Part shown: in pieces, positions 22,182-29,992 of the stretch | Position numbering within the stretch: the first letter of the stretch is position 1 | How the letters are laid out: the number at the start of each line of letters is the position of its first letter | Source: Natribacillus halophilus | GTDB taxonomy: Bacteria; Bacillota; Bacilli; Bacillales; Marinococcaceae | Direction: 5' to 3' | Length of the DNA: 64,000 nucleotides | Assembly (NCBI RefSeq): GCF_900100185.1 | Contig: NZ_FNEN01000003.1 | Location: 255,639 to 319,638, forward strand | Program-made: the position numbers and the translations under genes | The notes under the pieces: model-generated | What the model saw: only the letters and a program-made list of their open reading frames with translations | What the model was told of the DNA's origin: nothing | Database searches by the model: none

Positions 22182-22210
22182 ATTGTACTCGTGCCTACCC
22201 CTATCGTCAA
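22182..22210 (-). promoter_or_regulatory. Predicted promoter of sdhCAB
   Basis: On the minus strand TTGACG (22205-22210) and TACAAT (22182-22187) are 17 bp apart. No better promoter is seen between here and sdhC, which implies a leader of about 310 nt. Confidence 0.6.
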
Positions 22211-22300
22211 GAAACCAAAACCACCAAGAAATTTCCCGATTTCCTATAGTCTTCTTTATCAGTAGCGCTTATAATAGAAAAAGAAAGTGGGGAGGTTCGT

Positions 22301-22711
22301 TTGTCACAAACAGATCGAAAATATAGTGATTATGGATACGAATTACTTAGAGAAACGTTATTGCCGGAACTACTTAATGACGAACATGATGACATTATGT
22401 ACTGGGGCGGAAAATTACTGGCACGTAAAAAGTCCCTCACAGATATCGAAGAGATCCCCGCGTTTTTCGAACGCGCGGGATGGGGAGCCCTTCAAATGCA
22501 AAAAGCGGGCAAAAGACAATACGTTTATACGTTGCAGCTCAAGAACGGTGAAAAAAAGCCGCATTTTTCCAGACACCTGGAAGCAGGGTTTTTGGCCGGG
22601 CAGTTCGAATTACTTTACGAAACAACGGCGGAAACCCTGCTGGAAAAGAAACGCGGGGAAATGAGACTCCATGTGCACCTTGACTCTATACCATCAGCAG
22701 CGATTAAATAG
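22301..22711 (+). CDS. yslB: YslB family protein (DUF2507)
   Basis: 136 residues from a TTG start with GGGGAGG just upstream. The pattern YELLRETLLPELL near the start and EAGFLAGQFELL (about 95) matches the DUF2507/YslB family, which is conserved between sdhC and uvrC in Bacillus. The fold belongs to the V4R-like ligand-binding group; the function is not known. TATAAT at 22270-22275 may be its -10. It is convergent with uvrC, and only 5 bp separate the two stop codons. Confidence 0.85.
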   Translation: MSQTDRKYSDYGYELLRETLLPELLNDEHDDIMYWGGKLLARKKSLTDIEEIPAFFERAGWGALQMQKAGKRQYVYTLQLKNGEKKPHFSRHLEAGFLAGQFELLYETTAETLLEKKRGEMRLHVHLDSIPSAAIK

Positions 22712-22716
22712 AGCGT

Positions 22717-24492
22717 CTATTCGTCCTTAAGCTTTTCCATGACGGCTTCAGCCACGTGTTCGGGTATAGATGCCTGTCTGAAATCCTCCATCGTCGCTTC
22801 CTTCATCTTTTTCATGGAACCGAAATGGCTTAACAATTTTCGTTTTCGTTTTTCACCGATCCCGGGAACATCATCGAGCACAGAGCTGAAGGCACTCTTT
22901 CCACGTGTTTGCCGGTGAAAGGTAACGGCAAAGCGATGGACTTCGTCCTGGATTCTTTGCAACAGATAAAACGCGTGGCTATCCCTTGCGAGTTGCACAT
23001 GCTCCGCACGTTCACCGATAAAGAGTTGTGACGTTTTATGCTTATCGTCTTTTGCCATCCCGGCAACGGGCAACGGCAAATTCAGTTCATCCTGCAAAAC
23101 ACTGATCGCAGCCGATAACTGCCCTTTCCCGCCGTCGACGAGAACCAAATCCGGAAGAGGCGCCTCTTCCCGTAACAGGCGCAAGTAGCGGCGGCGGATC
23201 ACTTCTTTCATGGACGCATAGTCATCAGGACCCTGGACGTCCTTGACGCGATACTTGCGGTAATCCTTTTTATATGGTTTCCCGTCCACGAATACAACCA
23301 TGGCCGCGACCGGATGAGTGCCCTGGGTATTCGAGTTGTCGAAAGCTTCGATCCGGTAGGGAGGGTCAATGTCAAGGGATTCACCGAGCCTTTCCACGGC
23401 CTGTACCGTTCGCTCCTGATCGCGTTCGATTAAGTCAAATCGTTCCTTAAGGGCAGCTTCCGCGTTTTGCGTGGCGAGATTCAACAGTTCTTTTTTCTGC
23501 CCGCGTTTCGGTTCCAACACTTTAATCCCGAGCATTTCCCGCATATAAGAAGCCGATTCATTCGGAGGGACGATGATTTCTTTCGGCTTGATATGGGTAT
23601 CCTCCCAATAAAATTGCCCGACAAATGTCAGGAAATCCTCTTCCGGACTTTGGTAAAAGGGAAAAACCGATACATCCCGTTCGATCAGCTTTCCTTGCCG
23701 AATGAAAAAGACTTGCACACACATCCAGCCCTTATCGTAGGCATAGGCGAAAACATCCCGGTTCGTGCCGTCAGTCGCCATCATCTTCTGCTTTTGCATG
23801 ACCGCATCAATGTGCTGAATTTGGTCCCGGAGCTCCTTGGCCCGTTCAAAATTGAGTTCCTCGGAGGCAGCCTGCATTTTTTCTTCAAGGTCGGCGCGCA
23901 CTTCATGATGGCCGTTATTTAAAAAGCTTTGAATCTCGTTGACTATTGCTTCATTTCTCTCCTGGGAGACCGGAAATTCACAGGGGGCCATACACTGGCC
24001 GATGTGGTAATACAGACAGACCCGATCGGGGAGCGTGCGGCATTTGCGAAGCGGGTACAGGCGATCGAGCAGTTTTTTCGTCTCATTCGCCGCGGAGGCA
24101 TTGGGATACGGGCCGAAATAGCGGCCGCCGTCTTTTTTGACCTGGCGCGTCTTAATGAGGCGAGGATGTTCTTCGTTCGTAATTTTCAAGTACGGGTACG
24201 ATTTATCGTCTTTCAGGAGCACATTATATTTGGGCTCGTATTTCTTGATCAAATTCATTTCCAGTATTAACGCTTCGATGTTGGAGGAGGTAATGATGTA
24301 TTCGAAATCGGCGATCTGGGCTACAAGCGTCTGTGTCTTCGTATCGTGACTGCCGGTAAAATAGGAGCGTACCCGATTGCGAAGCGTTTCCGCCTTGCCG
24401 ACATAAATGACGACGTCATTTTTATCTTTCATTAAATAACAACCCGCTTTTTTCGGCAGCACATCACTTTTTTCTTTTAATGATTGGATCAC
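22717..24492 (-). CDS. uvrC: Excinuclease ABC subunit C
   Basis: 591 residues. The N-terminal GIY-YIG nuclease ([20 protein letters not shown], about 15-35) makes the 3' incision, the UVR motif ([16 protein letters not shown], about 205) binds UvrB, the RNase H-like domain ([20 protein letters not shown], about 365; VDGGKGQ, about 448) makes the 5' incision, and a C-terminal helix-hairpin-helix pair ([17 protein letters not shown]) binds DNA. It acts in nucleotide excision repair. I found no convincing LexA box upstream. Confidence 0.97.
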   Translation of the reverse strand: MIQSLKEKSDVLPKKAGCYLMKDKNDVVIYVGKAETLRNRVRSYFTGSHDTKTQTLVAQIADFEYIITSSNIEALILEMNLIKKYEPKYNVLLKDDKSYPYLKITNEEHPRLIKTRQVKKDGGRYFGPYPNASAANETKKLLDRLYPLRKCRTLPDRVCLYYHIGQCMAPCEFPVSQERNEAIVNEIQSFLNNGHHEVRADLEEKMQAASEELNFERAKELRDQIQHIDAVMQKQKMMATDGTNRDVFAYAYDKGWMCVQVFFIRQGKLIERDVSVFPFYQSPEEDFLTFVGQFYWEDTHIKPKEIIVPPNESASYMREMLGIKVLEPKRGQKKELLNLATQNAEAALKERFDLIERDQERTVQAVERLGESLDIDPPYRIEAFDNSNTQGTHPVAAMVVFVDGKPYKKDYRKYRVKDVQGPDDYASMKEVIRRRYLRLLREEAPLPDLVLVDGGKGQLSAAISVLQDELNLPLPVAGMAKDDKHKTSQLFIGERAEHVQLARDSHAFYLLQRIQDEVHRFAVTFHRQTRGKSAFSSVLDDVPGIGEKRKRKLLSHFGSMKKMKEATMEDFRQASIPEHVAEAVMEKLKDE

Positions 24493-24507
24493 GCGTCACC
24501 TCCAAAG

Positions 24508-24575
24508 TAAAGAAAACTTGGCTTATCGCCAAGCCGTTAAGGCGATAAGCCCTAGTTGCACTTATGCCAAGATAA
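24508..24575 (+). repeat. Two-hairpin interspersed repeat, copy D (3' truncated)
   Basis: TAAAGAAAACTTGGCTTATC and a perfect 11-bp hairpin I (GGCTTATCGCC / GGCGATAAGCC), then GTTGCACTTATGCC. Hairpin II is missing after GATAA. It lies in the uvrC upstream region. Confidence 0.75.
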
Positions 24576-24648
24576 AGTCAAAGTCCAACAATTTATTAAA
24601 AGAAATAACGTTCGTCTTTCCACTCTGTGAACCCGCAAGTGGAAGTAT

Positions 24649-24890
24649 TGCCTCTTCGAGAGGGATCAGAAGCGCAATGTAATCCCTCTGACGGTGATCG
24701 CATTACCCCGAGAGGTACAAGAAGCGCATTGTAATCCCTCAAACGGCGTTCGCACTGCCCCGAAAGGTACAAGAAGCGCATTGTAATCCCTCAAACGGCG
24801 TTCGCACTGCCCCGAGAGGTACAAGAAACGCAATGTAATCCCTCTGACGGTGATCGCACTACCCCGAGAGGTACACGAAGCGCATTGTAA
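24649..24890. repeat. 52-bp tandem repeat array 2
   Basis: AGAGGTACAA-type unit starts fall at 24711, 24763, 24815 and 24867, exactly 52 bp apart, with one more unit before 24711. The units are 85-98% alike and contain AGAAGCGCATTGTAATCCCTC. In the first unit AGAGGGAT and ATCCCTCT are inverted. The array lies between the uvrC promoter side and the trxA terminator, flanked by repeat copies D and E. Confidence 0.9.
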
Positions 24891-24979
24891 TTTCAAGAAA
24901 CTCCTCAAACGGAGGGAATTGCTATTTTCCGTGTCTACACTTCCGGACATAAGTGATTATATTGACTTTGACGATGCCC

Positions 24980-25024
24980 TTGCACTTATGAAGGATAAGA
25001 AAGTGGTTTATACTTTCTTACCCG
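24980..25024 (+). repeat. Two-hairpin interspersed repeat, copy E (5' truncated)
   Basis: Only the right half is present: TTGCACTTATG followed by hairpin II, AAGAAAGT and ACTTTCTTA around GGTTTAT. It is followed directly by the trxA terminator. Confidence 0.7.
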
Positions 25025-25026
25025 CT

Positions 25027-25060
25027 GAAAAAAAGCCTGATGTTTCACCAGGCTTTTTTC
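25027..25060 (-). terminator. trxA terminator
   Basis: On the minus strand AGCCTGGTG and CATCAGGCT pair, followed by seven T. The plus strand also ends in T6, so it may work both ways. Confidence 0.8.
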
Positions 25061-25086
25061 TCGTATGGTCATTTTGATGACCATGA

Positions 25087-25401
25087 CTACATATGCTTTT
25101 CCAGCAGTTCAACAAGCGCTTCTTTGGGCTGGAAGCCAACCACTTGCTCCACTTGTTCGCCGTCCTTGAACAGCATCAATGTCGGGATGCTCATCACGCC
25201 GTATTGACCTGCTGTTTCTTTATTTTCATCGACGTCCACTTTGGCAATGGTTATTTTATCGCCCATCTCGCTATCTATTTCCTCGAGCACAGGGGCGACC
25301 ATTTTGCAGGGACCGCACCATGTCGCCCAGAAATCAGCGAGTACGACGCCTTCGGATGTTTCTTGTGCAAAATCCTGATCCGTTACATTTTTTATAGCCA
25401 T
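25087..25401 (-). CDS. trxA: Thioredoxin
   Basis: 104 residues with the active site [15 protein letters not shown] (about 25-40) and the cis-proline region MSIPTLMLF (about 70). It is a general protein disulfide reductase in the cytosol. On the minus strand TATAAT (25442-25447) is the likely -10. The leader contains the inverted repeat CATTTGT-N8-ACAAATG at 25419-25440, of unknown role. Confidence 0.97.
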   Translation of the reverse strand: MAIKNVTDQDFAQETSEGVVLADFWATWCGPCKMVAPVLEEIDSEMGDKITIAKVDVDENKETAGQYGVMSIPTLMLFKDGEQVEQVVGFQPKEALVELLEKHM

Positions 25402-25488
25402 CTTTTTTTGTCCCCTTTCATTTGTATCTTGTCACAAATGCATTATAGCATTCACCGAATATGGTGGCTAATAATTTGCTCGCTATAT

Positions 25489-25522
25489 GAGAAGAGACAG
25501 CGAACGGCTGTCTCTTCTCATA
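25489..25522 (-). terminator. etfA terminator
   Basis: A perfect 12-bp stem, GAGAAGAGACAG with CTGTCTCTTCTC, begins at the etfA stop. The following T run is weak (ATATT). Confidence 0.65.
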
Positions 25523-26500
25523 TTATGCTTCAGCTTTTACTTTTTTAAACTCTTCGGTGAGCAAGGGGACGATTTCAAAAAGATCCCCTGTCAGGCTGTA
25601 GTCGGCGATATCAAAGATCGGGGCTTCCGCGTCTTTATTGATCGCGACGATACATTTGGAGTTCGACATCCCGGCCAGGTGCTGGATCGCTCCGGAAATG
25701 CCAACGGCAATATAGAGATCAGGAGTCACCACTTTTCCGGTTTGCCCGATCTGCAGGGAATATTCGCAGTATTCGGCGTCACTGGCCCCGCGCGAAGCGC
25801 CGACAGCGCCGCCAAGGACGTCGGCGAGTTCGTATAATGGTTCAAAGCCTTCCGCGCTTTTCACTCCGCGCCCCCCGGCAACAATCACGCTTGCTTCCGA
25901 CAGGTCTACGCCGCCGCTCGTCTTCTTGATGACGTCTTTAATCACCGTACGAAGATCCTTGATCTCCACCGCAACTTCACTCGTCTCTCCTGTCCGGCTG
26001 CTGTCCGCCTCCAAAGGCGGGATGTTATTCGGTCTAAACGTCGCGAAGATCGGACTGCCGGGAACGTTTTTCTTTTCAAAGGCTTTTCCGGAATAAATCG
26101 GGCGGGTGAAGACGACTTCATCACCGTCTACTTCCAGTTCCACGACATCGGAAACGAGGCCGCTGTCCAGCTTCGTCGCGATCCTCGGCGCTACGTCTTT
26201 GCCGGGCGACGTGTGCGGGAAGAGCAATGCATCCGGCGATTCTGCTTCGATCACTTGCTCGATCGCCTGTTTGTACGCGTCGGTCGTATAATTTTGCAAG
26301 TCTTCATGTTCGGCGAGAATGACGCGGTCGGCACCGTGATGAATGAGCGTCTCGCTAAAGGCGCTTACATCATCGCCACATAACAGGGCAACGACTTCAT
26401 TGTCCCCGACGACCTTGCGACCGGCGGCAATGACTTCGAAACTGACATTTCTTAATTCCCCTTCGCTAACTTCCGCTAATACTAATGCCTTTTCAGCCAT
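25523..26500 (-). CDS. etfA: Electron transfer flavoprotein alpha subunit
   Basis: 325 residues. The C-terminal domain holds the FAD site: [20 protein letters not shown] (about 205), [12 protein letters not shown] (about 235), [20 protein letters not shown] and [20 protein letters not shown]. With EtfB it carries electrons from acyl-CoA dehydrogenases to the quinone pool. It follows etfB by 11 bp. Confidence 0.95.
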   Translation of the reverse strand: MAEKALVLAEVSEGELRNVSFEVIAAGRKVVGDNEVVALLCGDDVSAFSETLIHHGADRVILAEHEDLQNYTTDAYKQAIEQVIEAESPDALLFPHTSPGKDVAPRIATKLDSGLVSDVVELEVDGDEVVFTRPIYSGKAFEKKNVPGSPIFATFRPNNIPPLEADSSRTGETSEVAVEIKDLRTVIKDVIKKTSGGVDLSEASVIVAGGRGVKSAEGFEPLYELADVLGGAVGASRGASDAEYCEYSLQIGQTGKVVTPDLYIAVGISGAIQHLAGMSNSKCIVAINKDAEAPIFDIADYSLTGDLFEIVPLLTEEFKKVKAEA

Positions 26501-26511
26501 GGTTTCCTCCT

Positions 26512-27285
26512 TTATATCACTTTAGCTTCATTTCTGAGCAAGTTGACGAGTTCTTCCACTTGTTCTGCCGGTTCGCCTTCCAGTTTCTTGCCGGCTTCTT
26601 TTTCCGGTGGCAAAAAGCGATCGACCGTTTTTGTTTTCGCTTCCAAATCATCTTCATCGAGGTCAAGATCATCGAGGTCAAGCGTATCCAACGGTTTCTT
26701 CTTCGCTTTCATAATACCCGGCAATGACGGGTAACGAGGTTCGTTCAATCCTTGCTGGCACGTGACGAGTAACGGCAGTTCCGCTTCGACGATTTCCTGG
26801 TCTCCTTCGATATCCCGTTCGATGGTTGCTGTTGTACCTTCAATATCCAGTTTTGTGATCGTCGTCAATTGATTGATGCCGAGCTTTTCCGCCAAGCGGG
26901 GAGCTGTTTGGCCCGCGCCGTCATCAACAGCCACATTTCCGCCGAGGATAATATCGTACGCCTTATCCTGGAAATAAGCTCCGAGCATCTCTGAAATCGT
27001 ATAGTGATCCATTTCGCCGTCAAGGTCTTCGGTGTCTAGCAACACGGCTTTGTCAGCCCCCATCGCCAGGGCTGTGCGCAGTTCTTTTTCAGCTTCTTCA
27101 TCCCCGACTGTGACGACGGTAACTTCACCGCCATGGGTTTCCTTGAGGACGATGGCTTCTTCGATGGCATATTCATCATAAGGATTAATGACAAATTCTG
27201 CCCCTTCTTCATCGATGACGCCATCGTTGATTTCGACTTTTTCCTCTGTGTCAAAGGTTCTTTTCATAACGACATAGATATTCAT
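26512..27285 (-). CDS. etfB: Electron transfer flavoprotein beta subunit
   Basis: 257 residues from the ATG at 27285 (MNIYVVMKRTFDTE), the B. subtilis length; AGAGGA lies four bases upstream, and the frame extending to 27306 has no such support. The AMP-binding AMGADKAVLLDT (about 92) and the signature GLNEPRYPSLPGIMKAKKKP (about 187) are present. A notably acidic run of Asp, Leu and Glu lies near residues 208-222, suggesting adaptation to salt. It is the partner of EtfA. Confidence 0.95.
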   Translation of the reverse strand: MNIYVVMKRTFDTEEKVEINDGVIDEEGAEFVINPYDEYAIEEAIVLKETHGGEVTVVTVGDEEAEKELRTALAMGADKAVLLDTEDLDGEMDHYTISEMLGAYFQDKAYDIILGGNVAVDDGAGQTAPRLAEKLGINQLTTITKLDIEGTTATIERDIEGDQEIVEAELPLLVTCQQGLNEPRYPSLPGIMKAKKKPLDTLDLDDLDLDEDDLEAKTKTVDRFLPPEKEAGKKLEGEPAEQVEELVNLLRNEAKVI

Positions 27286-27318
27286 CTGTTCCTCTCCTCC
27301 TCGCACTTTTTAGTGAAA

Positions 27319-27918
27319 TTATGAACCATCATCTTTAAAAGCAGCAAGCAACATATTGAATGTCGGGTTTGAAAGCGTACGCAAATCATATTTTCGGTCT
27401 TTCATCACCCAGTTGGTCACCATTTCATCCAGCGTCCCAAAGAGCATTTGCCGTCCGAGTTTTTCATCCAGATGGGGACTGAAAATCCCTTCTTCCTTTC
27501 CTGTTTCAATCACATCTTCCATCAAGTGCACATACATTTTCAGGACTTCGTTGATTTGCAGCCGCAAATCACGAGCTGACTGGCGCATTTCCAGTTGCAT
27601 GACAACGCTTAAATCCGGTTGCGCCGAAAATTGTGTAAAATGCATATCCACAATCTGCTGAAGTTTCTCTTCCGCGTTGGCGCATGTTGTCATCCGCTTT
27701 TCAATCGCTGAAATAAATGCCCCCATCTTCATGCGAAATAAAGACACGAGAATATCTTCTTTATTCTTAAAATAGAGATAGATCGTGCCATCAGCGACAC
27801 CCGCCTCCTTGGCAATTTTGGAAACCTGGGCGTAATGATACCCATTGCGGGCAATGACGCGAACGGCGGCGTCGATAATCAATTGATACTTTTGCGAGTT
27901 TTTCTTATCTAGGGCCAT
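27319..27918 (-). CDS. fadR: TetR family fatty acid degradation regulator FadR
   Basis: 199 residues. The N-terminal TetR helix-turn-helix includes GYHYAQVSKIAKEAGVADGT and YLYFKNKEDIL (about 26-58). It corresponds to B. subtilis FadR (YsiA), which represses beta-oxidation genes until long-chain acyl-CoA binds. It sits between lcfA and etfB as in B. subtilis, but fadB, normally next to it, is absent. A perfect FadR-type operator lies upstream at 27957-27974. Confidence 0.92.
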   Translation of the reverse strand: MALDKKNSQKYQLIIDAAVRVIARNGYHYAQVSKIAKEAGVADGTIYLYFKNKEDILVSLFRMKMGAFISAIEKRMTTCANAEEKLQQIVDMHFTQFSAQPDLSVVMQLEMRQSARDLRLQINEVLKMYVHLMEDVIETGKEEGIFSPHLDEKLGRQMLFGTLDEMVTNWVMKDRKYDLRTLSNPTFNMLLAAFKDDGS

Positions 27919-27956
27919 TATGGCTTCTCCTTATACATACATCTTCAGCATCATTG

Positions 27957-27974
27957 TGAATGATTCTTCATTCA
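27957..27974. promoter_or_regulatory. FadR operator
   Basis: TGAATGA-N4-TCATTCA is a perfect inverted repeat matching the published B. subtilis FadR consensus. It lies between lcfA and fadR, so FadR probably controls itself and the etfBA genes downstream. Confidence 0.85.
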
Positions 27975-28017
27975 TTCTACTTAAATCAAATTCAACTGTC
28001 AACTCGAAGGACCGGCA

Positions 28018-29730
28018 TTATCCCGACGCCTTCCCCGTGTTTCCATGCTCGCTTTTTTCCGCTTCCTCTTCTGCCAATACACGTCTTAATACTTTCCCGA
28101 CCATGGTTTTCGGCAATTCCTCTCTTCTCTCAAACAAGCGGGGAATTTTATAGGCAGCCAACTTAGTCCGGCAAAACGTTTCCAGCTCGTTATCACTAAG
28201 CTCTTGCCCTTCCTTGCAAACGACAAAGGCTTTTACCGTCTCGCCACGATATGGATCGGGCACGCCGATGACCGCCGCTTCAAGAATCGCCTCGTGCTCG
28301 TAGAGGACTTCTTCCACTTCCCGCGGATAAACGTTGAATCCGCCGGCGATGATCATGTCTTTTTTACGGTCAACGATATAGAAAAATCCTTCTTCATCCC
28401 GATACCCCATATCGCCGGTTTTAAACCACTCACCGCTGAAAACCGCGTTCGTTTCTTCTTCCTTGTTCCAGTATCCTTGCATGACTTGCGGCCCACGAAC
28501 GGCAATCTCGCCGACTTCACCGCTGTCCACAAGTGATCCGTCCTCCTGATTCAATACGGCCATCTCTGTGTCCGGCCACGGCAAACCAATGCTTCCGAGT
28601 TTACCACCTTCCCAGATGGGATTGGCGGCGGCCACCGGTGACGTTTCGGTCAATCCATAGCCTTCGACCAGCTTGCCTCCGGTTTTCCTTTCAAATGAAT
28701 GTTGCACTTCCTGCGGCAGAGGGGCTGCCCCGCTCAAACATGCCTTGATCGAAGTCAGGTCGTGCTTTTCGATATCCTCATGGTTCGTCAACGCGATGTA
28801 CATCGTCGGCGCGCCCGGGAACATCGTAATTTTTTTCTTTTCGATCGTTTTCAATACTTGCTTGGGGTCGAATCTCGGGACAATCACCAATTCAGCGACG
28901 TGCATGACGCCCAGGTTCATCGCCGTTGTCATCCCGTACACATGGAAAAACGGAAGGGCGGCTAGAATACGTTCCCGGCCTTTCTCTGTCTTATACATCC
29001 ACTGCACACATTGCTCGGTATTAACGACGAGGTTATAGTGCGTGAGCATGACGCCCTTGGGAGCGCCCGTCGTTCCGCCTGTGTATTGTATTAACGCCAA
29101 ATCTTTCCTTGGATCAATCGCTACCTCTTCGCGTTGTTTACTCGCTTTGGTGACGGATTCTTTCCAATTATGTGTCGTTCGATCATAATTGACTTCAATT
29201 TTCATGCCCATGTCTTTCTTTTGTTTCAAAGGGTAAAGCTTGTTTTTAGGGAAGGGTAAAAAATCTTTAATACTGGTCACGAGTACATGCTCAAGGTTGG
29301 TATGATCACGAATCTTTTGCACCCGGGGATAGCCCATGTCCAGACAGACGAGCACTTTCGCGCCTGAGTCCACGAGATGCTGCTCTATTTCCCTTTCCAC
29401 GAACAGGGGATTCATCTGCACGACGATCCCGCCCGCAAACAGCGTTCCGTAATAGCTGATCACCGCTTGCGGTGTGTTCGCAAGCATCACTGCCACGCGG
29501 TCGCCTTTTTCCACGCCCAGCGATTTGAGCACATTCGCAAACTGAACAGCGTACTCATACACCTCCTGATAGGTCAAGTCTTTGCCCATGTAGTGAATGG
29601 CCGTTTTCTGCGGATATTCTTCAGCAGCCCTTAGCAGAAAATGCTGCAATGGCTCTTCGGAATACGAATAGGAAGGTAAAACTTCCGCGGGGTAGTTTTG
29701 CAGCCAAGTATGGCTTTCTTTAGTTGCCAA
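28018..29730 (-). CDS. lcfA: Long-chain fatty acid-CoA ligase
   Basis: 570 residues of the AMP-forming acyl-CoA synthetase family: the P-loop YTGGTTGAPKGVMLTHYN (about 215), GYGLTETSPVAAANP (about 360), GDMGYRDEEGFFYIVDRKKD (about 445) and the catalytic Lys in GKVLRR near the end. It activates fatty acids for beta-oxidation. The start is a TTG with AGGAGGCG upstream. It is the first gene of the lcfA-fadR-etfB-etfA block, with a cre site upstream. Confidence 0.95.
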   Translation of the reverse strand: MATKESHTWLQNYPAEVLPSYSYSEEPLQHFLLRAAEEYPQKTAIHYMGKDLTYQEVYEYAVQFANVLKSLGVEKGDRVAVMLANTPQAVISYYGTLFAGGIVVQMNPLFVEREIEQHLVDSGAKVLVCLDMGYPRVQKIRDHTNLEHVLVTSIKDFLPFPKNKLYPLKQKKDMGMKIEVNYDRTTHNWKESVTKASKQREEVAIDPRKDLALIQYTGGTTGAPKGVMLTHYNLVVNTEQCVQWMYKTEKGRERILAALPFFHVYGMTTAMNLGVMHVAELVIVPRFDPKQVLKTIEKKKITMFPGAPTMYIALTNHEDIEKHDLTSIKACLSGAAPLPQEVQHSFERKTGGKLVEGYGLTETSPVAAANPIWEGGKLGSIGLPWPDTEMAVLNQEDGSLVDSGEVGEIAVRGPQVMQGYWNKEEETNAVFSGEWFKTGDMGYRDEEGFFYIVDRKKDMIIAGGFNVYPREVEEVLYEHEAILEAAVIGVPDPYRGETVKAFVVCKEGQELSDNELETFCRTKLAAYKIPRLFERREELPKTMVGKVLRRVLAEEEAEKSEHGNTGKASG

Positions 29731-29781
29731 GAAAAATCGCCTCCTCCTGATGTTTGTAATTCTTCCCTCCTTCTATCATAA

Positions 29782-29795
29782 TGGAAACGCTGTCA
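29782..29795. promoter_or_regulatory. CcpA cre site upstream of lcfA
   Basis: TGGAAACGCTGTCA fits the cre pattern TGNAANCGNTNNCA with no mismatch. In B. subtilis the lcfA operon is repressed by CcpA, so carbon repression is likely here. The promoter itself is not clear to me. Confidence 0.65.
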
Positions 29796-29845
29796 ATATT
29801 AAATATTTATAAAAGATTTTATTAAAAAAATTACTGGCATTCCCT

Positions 29846-29929
29846 TTATAAAGCGATAGCTAAATAGATGATACCGACGACGATAAAACCGATGCAGCAC
29901 GTGATTAGTATTTTCATCAGCGTTTCCAT
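29846..29929 (-). CDS. Possible 27-residue membrane peptide
   Basis: An ATG at 29929 opens METLMKILITCC followed by about 16 hydrophobic residues and a stop. This is one predicted transmembrane segment with almost nothing else. A GGGGGG run a few bases upstream is a poor ribosome binding site. It lies between lcfA and mutSB. It may be a genuine small protein or chance; no homologue is recognised. Confidence 0.3.
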   Translation of the reverse strand: METLMKILITCCIGFIVVGIIYLAIAL

Positions 29930-29992
29930 TCAACGACCCCCCCATTGGTAAAGAGCGGCAACAGCTGATTTTTCGCCGTTGCCTGCCTGTCG

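Noticed and set aside
24493..24600. LexA (SOS) box upstream of uvrC
   Set aside because: I looked for CGAAC...GTTCG-like sites and found none good enough.
24649..24950. Open reading frames of 60-130 codons running through arrays 2 and 3 on the minus strand
   Set aside because: The 52-bp unit is not a multiple of three, so the frame shifts with each unit; no ribosome binding site or conserved protein results. They are by-products of stop-poor repeats.
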